Origin: Sphingobium sp. KCTC 72723 | Lineage (GTDB): Bacteria; Pseudomonadota; Alphaproteobacteria; Sphingomonadales; Sphingomonadaceae | NCBI RefSeq assembly: GCF_014280435.1 | Contig: NZ_CP060388.1 | Coordinates: 2,484,501 to 2,548,500, forward strand | Length of the DNA stretch: 64,000 nt | Reading direction: 5' to 3' | Shown: positions 42,583 to 51,859 of the stretch, piece after piece | How positions within the stretch are numbered: the first letter of the stretch is position 1 | Layout: each line of letters opens with the position of its first letter | Translations under genes and position numbers: made by a program | The notes under the pieces: generated by a model | Database searches by the model: none | What the model was told of the DNA's origin: nothing | What the model saw: the letters and a program-made list of their open reading frames with translations, nothing else

Positions 42583-44166
42583 CGCCAGCACACTGCCTTC
42601 GGCGTCGCCCGACAGATAGAGCGTGCCGTCCGGCCCGGCGGTCACATCGGCAAAGTTGATCATCGGCCCGGCCATGTCGCCGATGGGGCCGAGATAGTGC
42701 GGCGTCACGCCGACCGGCGCACCGACCGGCAGGTTGGTGGCCAGCGTCTTGCGCCCGCTGCCGTCCAGCGCGCAGGCGATCAGCGCCTTTGCCCGGCTGT
42801 CCAGCGTGACGAGGCGGTCGCCGCTGATGGTCATGCCTTCGGGGCGGGACAATCCGTCCAGCACCGTTTCGGCCCGACCACCCGACAGGCGGACGATGCG
42901 CCCTGCCCCGGCTTCGGTCACATAAACTGCGCCGTCACCGGAAACTGCGATGCCGCCGGGCTGGTCCAGCCCTTCGGCCATGATATCGACCGATCCATTG
43001 TCCGCGCACAGCACCCGGCCCGTCCCCTGTTCGGCAAATACGACAGCCCCACCCGACGCGACGGCGACGCCCATCAGCCGGTCATGGCCGTGGCTGATAA
43101 AATCGCTTACCCCCTCCCCTGGCCGGTAGCGCGCGACGCTACCGGTGCCGGTGGTGACGATCCATTCGCCCGGTCGTGCGCCCGGTGCGACCCCCCGCAT
43201 ATAGCCGGGGCAACCGGGGTAGAAGATCATGCCCGCCAATAGCGGCGCGCCACCGGGGCGCAGCGTGTAGCCAAAGGTGCCGTCCGCCACGAACAACGCG
43301 CCGTCCGCGCCCATGGCCAAACCAAGCGGCCATTGCAGCGCGCGCGGCACGACGGACCGCACCTTGCCATCGCCCAGCAATTCGGTGATTTCGCCGGGGA
43401 TGCTGGACACGAAGATGCGGTCGCCGATGAAGCTGACATTGTCGAGGCCGGGGCCAAGATCGGCCAGTATTTCGCGCGTGCCGCTGACCGGGTCGATGCG
43501 CAGCACCTGCCCGCTGGCGACCTGAGTGGTGACGATGCGGCCCTTGGCGTCGAACTTGACCGAGTCCGGCACGCCCAGGTCGCCCGCGACGACATCATAT
43601 GCGCCGGTGTCGATATCGACGCGCCAGATCTGGTTCGCGCCCATGACCGGGACATAGAGCTTGCCGTCCGGCCCGACCTGAAAGGCGTTGGCCATCGGGA
43701 TATTGTCGAGGATCACGCGCGGCGCGCTGCCGTCCAGCGGCAGGTCCAGTATCCGCGCGCCCATGCGACATTCGCCCGCGATCAGGCGACCCTGATGCCA
43801 GGTGATGGGATTGGCAACGGGAATGTCGCCATGGATCACCCGCGCCTGCCCGCCGGGCGTCAGCATCGACACGCGGTTTTCGGTGATTTCGGTCAGGTAG
43901 ATATTGCCCGCTTCATCGAACACCAGATCGTCGGGCGCGACGATCGCGCCGCCCATCGGGCTGACGGTGGCGATAATGCCGCTGTCCACGTCGATCGCGC
44001 TGACCTGACTGCCGCCGACCTGCGCGACATAGAGGCGGCCGTCCGGGCCGGTGGCAAGGCCATTCGCGCCATAGAGCCGACTGGGCGGAGTAAGCCGTTC
44101 GAGGCTCCACCCCTGCGCCGCCGCCATACCGCTGGGCGCGATCCGGCCCGAAGCGCCCTGCGTCAT
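42568..44166 (-). CDS. SMP-30/NHL-type beta-propeller protein
   Basis: 532 residues with repeated propeller strands: NGLATGPDGRLYVAQVGG, DDLVFDEAGNIYLTEIT, FQVGPDGKLYVPVMGANQIW, PGGIAVSGDGAVYVTEAGAG and DVTAGPDGTLYLSGDAEGS. At this length there are probably two six-bladed units or one long propeller. The family includes gluconolactonase-like lactone hydrolases and streptogramin-lyase-like proteins. No signal peptide. It starts 1 bp after the aldehyde dehydrogenase stop, so it is the last gene of the BVMO-Rieske-ThDP-ALDH directon. A lactonase role downstream of the BVMO is possible but unproven. Confidence 0.8.
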   Translation of the reverse strand: MTQGASGRIAPSGMAAAQGWSLERLTPPSRLYGANGLATGPDGRLYVAQVGGSQVSAIDVDSGIIATVSPMGGAIVAPDDLVFDEAGNIYLTEITENRVSMLTPGGQARVIHGDIPVANPITWHQGRLIAGECRMGARILDLPLDGSAPRVILDNIPMANAFQVGPDGKLYVPVMGANQIWRVDIDTGAYDVVAGDLGVPDSVKFDAKGRIVTTQVASGQVLRIDPVSGTREILADLGPGLDNVSFIGDRIFVSSIPGEITELLGDGKVRSVVPRALQWPLGLAMGADGALFVADGTFGYTLRPGGAPLLAGMIFYPGCPGYMRGVAPGARPGEWIVTTGTGSVARYRPGEGVSDFISHGHDRLMGVAVASGGAVVFAEQGTGRVLCADNGSVDIMAEGLDQPGGIAVSGDGAVYVTEAGAGRIVRLSGGRAETVLDGLSRPEGMTISGDRLVTLDSRAKALIACALDGSGRKTLATNLPVGAPVGVTPHYLGPIGDMAGPMINFADVTAGPDGTLYLSGDAEGSVLALRPA

Positions 44167-44167
44167 G

Positions 44168-45583
44168 TCAGGCGTAACCCAGCATGGATTTGACTTCGAG
44201 ATATTCGTGGAAGCCAAACTCGCCCCACTCCCGCCCGTTGCCGCTGCGCTTGTAGCCGCCGAACGGGGCATGGAAATCGAAACCGCCATTCATGCTGACC
44301 CAGCCGGTGCGCAGGCGGCGCGCGACGGCGTGGACCTGCGCGGTGTCGAGGCCGTTGACATAGCCGGCCAGACCGAACGGGCTGTCATTGGCGATGGCTA
44401 CCGCGTCATCGACATGGACATAGGGAATGATGACCAGCACCGGCCCGAAAATTTCCTCGCGCGCTATGTCCATGTCGTTGTCGCCAAGGAAGACGGTCGG
44501 GCGCACGAACCAGCCCTTGTCGATGCCATCGGGACGACCGGGACCACCCGCGATCAGCGTCGCGCCTTCGGCGACGCCACGGGCGATATAGTCCTGAATG
44601 ATATTATATTGCGCCTTGGACACGACCGGACCCATGGCGACGTCGCCCGCAGGATCGCCCACCGTCACACCGTCCGCCGCTGCCTTCGCTGCGGCCAGCG
44701 CTTCGTCGAGGCGCGCGGCGGGGACGAGCAGGCGCGATCCCGCACTGCATGTCTGGCCGCTATTGCCCATCATGCCGGCCGTCGCGCCCGTGACATTTTC
44801 AACCAGCGCGGCGTCGTCCAGCACGATGAACGCGCTCTTGCCGCCCAGTTCCAGCCCGACGCGCTTGACCGTGGTGGCGGCGTCCTTCTGAATCTGCACG
44901 CCGACCGGCTCGGAGCCGGTGAAGGACACCATGTCCACATCCTCATGGGTGGACAGTGCCGTGCCGATGACACTGCCCTGCCCCTGCACCATGTTGAACA
45001 CGCCCGGCGGCACACCCGCCGCGTCGAGAATTTCAGCGAGGATTTGCGCGGAGAAAGGCGCAAGCTGTGGCGGCTTCAAGATCATGGTGCAGCCGGTGGC
45101 AAGCGCGGGAAATACCTTCACGCAGGTCTGGTTCATCGGCCAGTTCCATGGCGTGATGAGCGCGCAGACGCCGATGGGTTCGCGCCGGATCATCGTGACG
45201 CCGCGCAATTCCTCGAACGCGAAATGCTCAAGCACTTCGATGGCAGTCTGAAGATGGCCAGCGCCCAGCCCGACATGGAAACCATTGGCGAGGCCCGACG
45301 GCGCACCCATTTCCTCTCGGATCGCCGCGCCAAGATCGGGCAGGCGGCGCTGATATTCGGCCTGTATGGCGCGCAGCAGGTCAAGCCGCTGGTCGCGCGT
45401 CGTTTCCGACCATGCGGGGAATGCGCGGCGTGCCGCAGCGACGGCACGGTCCACGTCCGCGACCGAACCCAGGGAGATATGCCCCGCAACCGCCTCGGTC
45501 GCCGGGTTGATCACTTCGGCGCTCCGGGGTTCGACCGGATCGACCCATTTGCCGTCGATATAAAATTGCAGATGGTCGCGCAT
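44168..45583 (-). CDS. NAD(P)-dependent aldehyde dehydrogenase
   Basis: 471 residues. Catalytic C279 (GNSGQTCSAGS), E245 (GLELGGKSA), N147 (TPWNWP) and K170 (LKPPQ). C-terminal EEIFGPVLVIIPY and GGYKRSGNGREWG. The ATG at 45583 has GGAG 6-9 bp upstream. A repeat element of 120 bp separates it from the ThDP enzyme gene in the same direction. It likely oxidises an aldehyde formed by that decarboxylase or lyase (inference). Confidence 0.93.
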   Translation of the reverse strand: MRDHLQFYIDGKWVDPVEPRSAEVINPATEAVAGHISLGSVADVDRAVAAARRAFPAWSETTRDQRLDLLRAIQAEYQRRLPDLGAAIREEMGAPSGLANGFHVGLGAGHLQTAIEVLEHFAFEELRGVTMIRREPIGVCALITPWNWPMNQTCVKVFPALATGCTMILKPPQLAPFSAQILAEILDAAGVPPGVFNMVQGQGSVIGTALSTHEDVDMVSFTGSEPVGVQIQKDAATTVKRVGLELGGKSAFIVLDDAALVENVTGATAGMMGNSGQTCSAGSRLLVPAARLDEALAAAKAAADGVTVGDPAGDVAMGPVVSKAQYNIIQDYIARGVAEGATLIAGGPGRPDGIDKGWFVRPTVFLGDNDMDIAREEIFGPVLVIIPYVHVDDAVAIANDSPFGLAGYVNGLDTAQVHAVARRLRTGWVSMNGGFDFHAPFGGYKRSGNGREWGEFGFHEYLEVKSMLGYA

Positions 45584-45603
45584 GGGTTTCTCCGTCGTTA
45601 CAT

Positions 45604-45724
45604 CCTCCCCCGGCGGGGGAGGTGGCTGGCCGAAGGCCAGACGGAGGGGTGTCATGCTATCGAGAGCGCGACACCCCTCCACCACCCGCTGCGCGGGCGG
45701 TCCCCCTCCCCTTGCAGGGGAGGA
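45604..45724. repeat. Extragenic C-rich repeat, copy 2, with nested palindromes
   Basis: Contains CCTCCCCC-GGC-GGGGGAGG (45604-45622), a GGAGGGGTGTC/GACACCCCTCC inverted repeat (45643-45653, 45670-45680) and the ACACCCCTCCACCAC plus GGTCCCCCTCCCCTTG blocks shared with 13353-13388. It lies between two genes of one directon and could stall or process the transcript. Confidence 0.75.
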
Positions 45725-45734
45725 TTTTCACGGC

Positions 45735-47528
45735 TTATTGCGTGCCTTCCGCGTACCAGGTGCGGAATTCGGCATATTTGGGCATTTCTTCGGAGTTGGC
45801 CTTGGGGTCGATGACGACATGGACGACGCCCACCTTGCCGCTGGCATAGGCGCGCTCGATCGCGGGCTTGATGTCCTCCGCCTTCGTCACATATTCGCCG
45901 TGGCAACCAAAGCCTTCGCCGATCTTGTCGAAGCGGACGTCCTTGCTCCAGTGGGTGCCGGTTTCTTCCGTCCCCTGACCGAAGGTGCGCTTGTACACGC
46001 CCACTTCCAAACCCCATTGATTGTCCACGCCGATGACGCAGACCAGAGGCAGCTTGGTGCGGACCGCGACTTCCAATTCGGCGATATGGAACATGAAGCT
46101 GCTGTCGGACGTCAGCAACAGGCCGGGGCGGCTGACACCCGTGGCCGCCTTGTCCGCCAGCATCGCGCCGGTGGCATAGGGGATGCCGGTGCCGATATGC
46201 CCGAAATTCTGGTTCCAGATCACATCCTGCGGCTTGCACTGCGAATAGGTCCACTGGAAGATCACGCCTGCCCCGCCATCGCGGATCAGGATGCCGTCCT
46301 TGGGGAAGGCTTCGCTTGCTTCCACCGCCAGGCGCGCGGGATGGATGGCAAGGTCGCCGGTGCCATCGCTCTTGGTCCGCGATTCCGCCGCCAGTTCGTC
46401 CAGTTCCGCCTGCCCGTCGCGCATGAAGGCTTCCAGCATCGGTGCCGGACCGCGCGGCGTATCTTTCAGCGCGGCGACCAGTTGCGGCACGACGCCGCGC
46501 AGATCGCCGACCAGTGGCACGTCGATCGGGCGGTTTACGCCGATCGCGGAGGCATCCTGTTCGACATAGATCCATTTGCGGATCGCTTCATTCTTCTGCC
46601 AGTAACGCCATTTGCCGAAATGGACCGGCTCGCCCAGTTCGGTGCCAAGCGCCAGCACCAGATCCGACTCCGTGACCGCGTCGATCGAAGCCTTGGAAAA
46701 GACATATTGGAAGGTGCGATCTTCCAGCCCCTTGATGTAGCTGGTGCCGCCCGATGTCTGAATAACGGGGCAGTTCATCAGGTCCGCCAGTTCCTTGACC
46801 GCCGCGCCCATGCGGGTGGTGTGGACCGCATGGCCGAGCAGCAGGATCGGGTTCTTGGCCGCGCGGATCAGGTCGGCGGCCTGTTTCACCCGGTCAATGT
46901 CCGCGCCCTGATTGACCAGGCGATAGCGTTCGGGCGGCAGGGGCGCCGGAACGTCCAGTTCCTCCAGAATGATATGGCTGGGATATTCGATATAGACCGG
47001 GCCGGGCGTGCCGCCCATAGCCTTGCGGATGCCTTCGCGCACGACTTCGTCGGTCTGGTCGGCATATTCGATGGATGCGGCATATTTCACCGAATTTTCG
47101 AACAACGGCATCTGCTTGACGAACTGGATGCGGCCACGGCGGACCCGCTGTTCGGTCACGCGGGCGCGCTGGCCCGACAGGAAGATGACGGGCGAATGTT
47201 CGACCAGCGCGCACTGGATGGCAGGGGCCATATTGGCGATGCCCGGCCCCAACGTGCCGATGGCGACGGCGGGCTTGCCAGTGATGCGCGACGCGGCTTC
47301 GGCCATGAAGCCGGCGGCCGCTTCATGATGGGGGGCGACCACGGTCCAGCCGCGCCGTTCCGCTTCCAGAAACATATGGACGAAATTGGGGTCGGGAATG
47401 CCGAACAGGGTGTTGATGCCTTCGGCTTCGAACAGGTCCAGCATCCGCTTGTAGACCGGGGTGCCGCTCTTTGCATTGCCGTCGGCGTCGGTCAGCGTCG
47501 CTGCGGGCTTGGGATCGTCATAGCTCAT
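45735..47528 (-). CDS. Thiamine-diphosphate-dependent enzyme (acetolactate synthase/oxalyl-CoA decarboxylase-like)
   Basis: 597 residues with the three-domain layout of the ThDP decarboxylase superfamily. The N-terminal Pyr domain has the activating glutamate E69 (APHHEAAAGFMAEA). The C-terminal PP domain has LLTSDSSFMFHIAELEVA (471-488) and a later N503 in VDNQWG. The usual GDGS Mg/ThDP motif reads SDSS: the Asp is kept, both Gly are replaced by Ser. Expected chemistry is decarboxylation or C-C lyase action on a 2-keto or 2-hydroxyacyl compound. Its start overlaps the Rieske stop by 4 bp. An aldehyde dehydrogenase gene follows and may take the aldehyde product. Confidence 0.87.
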   Translation of the reverse strand: MSYDDPKPAATLTDADGNAKSGTPVYKRMLDLFEAEGINTLFGIPDPNFVHMFLEAERRGWTVVAPHHEAAAGFMAEAASRITGKPAVAIGTLGPGIANMAPAIQCALVEHSPVIFLSGQRARVTEQRVRRGRIQFVKQMPLFENSVKYAASIEYADQTDEVVREGIRKAMGGTPGPVYIEYPSHIILEELDVPAPLPPERYRLVNQGADIDRVKQAADLIRAAKNPILLLGHAVHTTRMGAAVKELADLMNCPVIQTSGGTSYIKGLEDRTFQYVFSKASIDAVTESDLVLALGTELGEPVHFGKWRYWQKNEAIRKWIYVEQDASAIGVNRPIDVPLVGDLRGVVPQLVAALKDTPRGPAPMLEAFMRDGQAELDELAAESRTKSDGTGDLAIHPARLAVEASEAFPKDGILIRDGGAGVIFQWTYSQCKPQDVIWNQNFGHIGTGIPYATGAMLADKAATGVSRPGLLLTSDSSFMFHIAELEVAVRTKLPLVCVIGVDNQWGLEVGVYKRTFGQGTEETGTHWSKDVRFDKIGEGFGCHGEYVTKAEDIKPAIERAYASGKVGVVHVVIDPKANSEEMPKYAEFRTWYAEGTQ

Positions 47529-48901
47529 TTCAATAGCCTCGGTGCGCCAGTTCCCATGAAGCTGGCGAGGTTGCGGTGGAAATTGGTGATCTTGCGTTCC
47601 TGATGCGGATTGGGCAGCGGCCCGCGAAAACCGCGCGACTTCATGCCCTTCTGCACCCATTTCATGTTCGAAAAATCCTGCGCCAGAACCGCGCCCCATC
47701 CTTCTGCGGTCGGTTGCGCATGGTCCCATTGCGTCACTGGCGCCTGCCCTTCGGGGAAGCGTTCGATGGCGTAGGATTCGAATATGCACATGTCGGGATC
47801 GTCACCGAACGGGCGCGTGCGATAGCAGAGCGCGAAGGTGATCCCCTGCAACACCGACATGTTGGGAAAAACGTGCCAGGCCAGCCCAGCTTCGGCCATG
47901 ACGTTTGGCGGAATATCGGGCCAGAACACGCCGCGCGCCGCATCGTCGGCCCTGGCGGATTTGAGCCAATGGGCAATCACTTCGCCAGCGGGCGTACCTT
48001 CGGGCAGTTCGTCGACCAGACGGCTCGCCGCATTGACGAGCGTTTCGGTCGACGCAGCATAGTTGAGCGTCTCGTAATTTTCGCGGATCAGTTCGTAGGT
48101 GGAACGGCGCGGATCGTCGCCCTTGCCCGCCCGCGTCACGCTGCTGCTCTGGCTCATGGCGAAGGCGGGGTCGCGCTGATCGAAACCGCTGACGCCGTGC
48201 AGGCCATAGGCCGCGCTGTAGGCGTAATAATCGCCATAGGCGAGCAGCTGGCTGTGTGTGCCGGCCACATGATAGGGTTCCATGAACGCTTCGAGCGCGG
48301 TCTTCCAGTTGGCTGGATAAACCACCCATTTGCGCCATTTGTAGCGCATCTGGTCCATTTCGAAATGCGCCAATATGCGCCCGGCATCGCCCAGAAACTC
48401 CGCGACCGGCTCGGCGTCCGGGTCCATATGGATCCAGATCCAGCCGCCCCATATGTCCGTCTTCACTTCGGACAAATGGGTGCAGTCGGGCGTCAGCGCG
48501 CCCTGCCAGTCCTGCGGGTCGAGGATATAGCTGTTATTGCCTTCAATATCGAAGGTCCAGCCGTGGAAGCCGCAGATGAAGTTGCGGCGCTTGTTGCCCG
48601 TCACCGAATGGACGCCTTCTGGCACATCCACCAATTGCCGCCCGCGATGGGGGCAGACATTGTAGAAGGCTTTCAACCGGTCCGGCGCGGTGCGGATGAT
48701 GATGAAGCTGTCGTCGCAAATGTCGTAGGTCAGCCAGTCGCCAACCTCCGGCAATTCCTCCACCCGTGCGGCGACCTGCCACACTTTGGGCCACAGCTTT
48801 TCCTTTTCCGCGCGCGCATAGTCGCGCGACAGAAACGCTTCGACCGGGTAGGTCAGTGGCTTGGCCAGGTCGTCCATGTCGATGTTGGTCGGGCTGTTCA
48901 T
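47525..48901 (-). CDS. Rieske non-heme iron oxygenase, catalytic subunit
   Basis: 458 residues. The Rieske ligands are C83, H85, C110 and H113 (CPHRG and CGFH). The catalytic-iron ligands are H211 and H216 in MEPYHVAGTH. The bridging residue is Glu (E208) instead of Asp, as in the other Rieske enzyme of this window. GGAGGA precedes the ATG. The open frame upstream of 48901 is not coding. No beta subunit or reductase gene lies nearby. It is co-transcribed with a BVMO (100 bp upstream) and the ThDP enzyme (overlapping). Confidence 0.92.
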   Translation of the reverse strand: MNSPTNIDMDDLAKPLTYPVEAFLSRDYARAEKEKLWPKVWQVAARVEELPEVGDWLTYDICDDSFIIIRTAPDRLKAFYNVCPHRGRQLVDVPEGVHSVTGNKRRNFICGFHGWTFDIEGNNSYILDPQDWQGALTPDCTHLSEVKTDIWGGWIWIHMDPDAEPVAEFLGDAGRILAHFEMDQMRYKWRKWVVYPANWKTALEAFMEPYHVAGTHSQLLAYGDYYAYSAAYGLHGVSGFDQRDPAFAMSQSSSVTRAGKGDDPRRSTYELIRENYETLNYAASTETLVNAASRLVDELPEGTPAGEVIAHWLKSARADDAARGVFWPDIPPNVMAEAGLAWHVFPNMSVLQGITFALCYRTRPFGDDPDMCIFESYAIERFPEGQAPVTQWDHAQPTAEGWGAVLAQDFSNMKWVQKGMKSRGFRGPLPNPHQERKITNFHRNLASFMGTGAPRLLK

Positions 48902-49001
48902 GCCATCCTCCCGCATCCATTTTGCGTCTGTCGGATTATCGCGATCAGGCACCCGCGCCCAAGCGAAAGCGGGCGGGACGGCGACATCATCCCCCCGGCG
49001 A

Positions 49002-50831
49002 TCATGACCGCAATTCCATGCCCGAAAGGTCACCGCGCGCGCGCCAGTCCTGCAACATATTCTGGAACGCCCCCCAGCCCGGACCGTAGCTGCGGAACAA
49101 GGCCCAGGGCGATTTCACTTCGCCTTCATTGGTGAAATAGCTGGGGGTGCATTCGATCTGGAATGCGGACGTGTCATATTCCACGTCGTGGAAATGCTGG
49201 ACATAGGCGTCCTGCGCCGCTGCCGTGGTTTCGACCGATGTTGCGCCCTTGTCCATCGTGGCGTGGATGATGTGGGCAATATGTTCCGCCTGCCGCCCGA
49301 ACTGTTCGGTCACGCTGGCGTTCAGGCCGCCCTGAATATAGCCGATGAAGAACTGGTTGGGGAAACCATGGGTCATGGTGCCGTGCAGCGTCTTTGGGCC
49401 ATTTGCCCAATGATCGTAGATGGATACGCCATTGCGCCCCTCCACCACGTCGATGCCCCAGCGGCGCTTCAAGTCGCTGGTGACTTCGAAGCCGCTGGCG
49501 AAGATCATCGCATCGACTTCATATTCCACGCCATTCGACACGAAGCCCTTGGCCGTCATCCGCTCCAGCCCCTTGGCGTCGGACACGTCGATCAATTGCA
49601 CATCGGGCTGGTTGAAGGCGGCGTAAAAGTCGTTGCTGGACAAAGGCCGTTTGCACAGGAAACGATACCAGGGCTTCAAGGATTCCGCCGTGGCTTCGTC
49701 CTTCACCATTTCATCGACGCGGGCGCGCAGCCGTTCCATGACGCGGTAATCCACCACTTCGCGGCGCGCCATAAACTCTTCCGGCGTCAGTTGCGGCCAG
49801 CCCTCCGCCTCCATTTCGGCGTGCAGATTGCGGGCGATTTCGGTCCAGATGTCGCAAATCTGGTCCGCTTCGCCCGGCGCGAAAAATTCCATCGCGGCGC
49901 GGTGAAAATTGCCCTGCCGTTCCGCCTGCCAGCCCGGTTGCAGCGATGCCGCCCAGTCGGGATCGGTCGCGGGATTGGGCCGTTCGTCCACCGTCGATGG
50001 CGTGCGCTGAATGACGTAAAGCTGTTTGGCGAAGCGGGCGAGGTGCGGCACTGCCTGAATGGCGGTCGCCCCGGTGCCGAGAATCGCAACCCGCTTGTCG
50101 GCCAGCCGGTCGAGCGTGGGGTTTTCGTAACTGCCGCCAGTATAGTCATAGTCCCAACGCGCGGTGTGGAAAATCTTGCCCTGATACAGGTCGATCCCCG
50201 CGATCCCCGGCAGCTTGGGCATGTTCAGCACGCCGCAACCCATGATGACGAAGCGAGCGCGGAAATGATCGCCCCGGCTGGTTTCGACATGCCAGCGCTG
50301 GATCGCATCATCCCATTTCAGCGACGTGATGAGCGTGTGGAACAGGGCGCGGTCGTGGAAACCGAAATCCTGGGCGATTTTCTTGATATAGCCCTGAATT
50401 TCCGCTCCATCGGCGAATTTCTTCGACGGCATGAACCCGGTTTCCTCCAGCAAGGGGAGGTAGCAATAGGCGTCATTATCGCACTGGATACCGGGATAGC
50501 GGTTCCAATACCACACCCCGCCAAAATCCCCGGCATGGTCGATATTGCGAAAGCTGGTGACGCCCTGTTTGGTCAGATGATAGCCCGCCAGCACCCCGGC
50601 AAAGCCCGCGCCCAGCACCAGCACGTCCAGATCCTCGTTCAGCGCATCGCGCGGCGTAACCGGCATGTGCGGGTCGACGTCATAGCTGTGGGTCGTGTCG
50701 TCGGTGGTCGGCTGATATTGCCCCTGCCCGTCGCCACGCATACGCTTGTCGCGTTCCGCGCGATATTTCGCCCGCAGCTTGGGAATGTCGAACGTATCGG
50801 GCGCTGGCGTCCGGGTGGGATTGCAGCTCAT
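49002..50831 (-). CDS. Baeyer-Villiger monooxygenase
   Basis: 609 residues. FAD Rossmann motif VLGAGFAG (72-79), the BVMO strand GGVWYWNRYPGIQCD (104-118), a BVMO fingerprint variant YQGKIFHTARWD (216-227, with Y for the first F and D for the last P), NADPH motif ILGTGATA (250-257), and a second FASGFE near the C-terminus. An N-terminal extension of about 65 residues is like that of larger BVMOs. It inserts oxygen next to a ketone to give an ester or lactone. The divergent operon encodes an SDR and an alpha/beta hydrolase, a natural route from alcohol to ketone to ester to acid plus alcohol. Confidence 0.92.
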   Translation of the reverse strand: MSCNPTRTPAPDTFDIPKLRAKYRAERDKRMRGDGQGQYQPTTDDTTHSYDVDPHMPVTPRDALNEDLDVLVLGAGFAGVLAGYHLTKQGVTSFRNIDHAGDFGGVWYWNRYPGIQCDNDAYCYLPLLEETGFMPSKKFADGAEIQGYIKKIAQDFGFHDRALFHTLITSLKWDDAIQRWHVETSRGDHFRARFVIMGCGVLNMPKLPGIAGIDLYQGKIFHTARWDYDYTGGSYENPTLDRLADKRVAILGTGATAIQAVPHLARFAKQLYVIQRTPSTVDERPNPATDPDWAASLQPGWQAERQGNFHRAAMEFFAPGEADQICDIWTEIARNLHAEMEAEGWPQLTPEEFMARREVVDYRVMERLRARVDEMVKDEATAESLKPWYRFLCKRPLSSNDFYAAFNQPDVQLIDVSDAKGLERMTAKGFVSNGVEYEVDAMIFASGFEVTSDLKRRWGIDVVEGRNGVSIYDHWANGPKTLHGTMTHGFPNQFFIGYIQGGLNASVTEQFGRQAEHIAHIIHATMDKGATSVETTAAAQDAYVQHFHDVEYDTSAFQIECTPSYFTNEGEVKSPWALFRSYGPGWGAFQNMLQDWRARGDLSGMELRS

Positions 50832-50849
50832 ATCCGCTCCATGGAACCT

Positions 50850-50882
50850 TGTTGTTTCCAACACCTAATCAACAGTCCTGTT
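50850..50882. promoter_or_regulatory. BVMO/SDR divergent operator candidates
   Basis: Two short palindromes: TGTTG-TTTC-CAACA (50850-50863) and AACAG-TC-CTGTT (50871-50882), beginning 19 bp upstream of the BVMO start. Either could bind a dimeric regulator. The remaining 120 bp to the SDR start show no clear hexamers. Confidence 0.4.
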
Positions 50883-51003
50883 CACTTGCAAGGAAGGCTC
50901 CACCGTTAGCGCGGGAGCGATCTTTTGCCCCGCCCCCTGTCTTGCGCTTGGCCCCTCGCGCTAGGTTGGCTGCCTGAAAAAAGACGAGCAGAGGAAACCG
51001 GGC

Positions 51004-51849
51004 ATGGCGCAGAAACTGATGGACTTTTCGGGCCGGACGATCATCGTCACCGGCGCGGCGGGCGGCGGCATCGGCACCGCCACGACCAAAATGCTGGCGC
51101 AGGCAGGCGCGACCGTGATCGCCGCCGGGCGCACCCAGGCCAAGTTCGACGCGCATATCGCGCCACTGATCGCGCAAGGATTAAGCATCGTGCCAGTCAT
51201 CGCCGACGTCGGCACGGACGAGGGCGTGGCGCGGGTGATGGACGCGGCGGTCGCGGCACCCGGCACGCTCTATGGCCTGGCCAATGTCGCAGGCGGAGCC
51301 GCGCCGCAGACCTGGATGCGGGCCGAGCGAGTGACACGGGCGGACTGGCGCGCCTTGTTCGAACAGAATCTGGAAACGATGTTCTTCATGAGTCAGGCGG
51401 TCGCACGCGAATTGCGCGCACGCGGCAATTCCGGCGCGATCGTGGGGGTGTCATCCATCAGCGGGCTGAACACCGCCCCCTATCATATCGCCTATGGCAC
51501 CGCGAAAGCCGCCATCGTCGCAGCCACGCGCACGCTGGCGACCGAATTGGCGCCTGACAATATCCGCGTCAACACCGTCGCGCCCGGCACCACGATCACG
51601 CCGGGATCGGGTGCCTATATCGACGATGACATTGCGCGCGATCAGGCCGCCATCGCCATGGGCCGCCGCGCCCAGCCGGAGGAGCAGGCGGGGGCCATCG
51701 CCTTCCTGCTGTCCGACCTGTCGAGCTATATCACCGGACAGACCATATTGGTGGATGGCGGATTGAACCTGAAATGGACCCATCTAGGCGCGGACAACAC
51801 GTCGTTATTCCTGAAGAATGAGGATTTCCGCGCGGCGATAAAGGCGTAA
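51004..51849 (+). CDS. SDR-family oxidoreductase
   Basis: 281 residues: VTGAAGGGIG (15-24), ANVAG (93-97), S151, Y164 and K168 (YGTAK), and ITGQTILVDGGLNLKWTHLG. A C-terminal tail (DNTSLFLKNEDF) closes the active site. Divergent from the BVMO gene and 10 bp upstream of an alpha/beta hydrolase. It probably makes the ketone substrate of the BVMO from an alcohol (inference). Confidence 0.9.
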   Translation: MAQKLMDFSGRTIIVTGAAGGGIGTATTKMLAQAGATVIAAGRTQAKFDAHIAPLIAQGLSIVPVIADVGTDEGVARVMDAAVAAPGTLYGLANVAGGAAPQTWMRAERVTRADWRALFEQNLETMFFMSQAVARELRARGNSGAIVGVSSISGLNTAPYHIAYGTAKAAIVAATRTLATELAPDNIRVNTVAPGTTITPGSGAYIDDDIARDQAAIAMGRRAQPEEQAGAIAFLLSDLSSYITGQTILVDGGLNLKWTHLGADNTSLFLKNEDFRAAIKA

Positions 51850-51859
51850 GGACAGGAGC

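Noticed and set aside
45604..45724. Possible CRISPR-like array from repeated C-rich blocks
   Set aside because: No regular repeat-spacer pattern; the blocks are nested palindromes and recur as a unit at 13353-13401, so they are REP-type elements.
45582..47603. 673-codon open frame on the plus strand
   Set aside because: Mirror of the ThDP-enzyme gene; composition typical of an antisense shadow.
47576..50909. Long plus-strand frames opposite the Rieske and BVMO genes
   Set aside because: The minus-strand genes have complete cofactor motifs and coupled starts; the plus frames have none.
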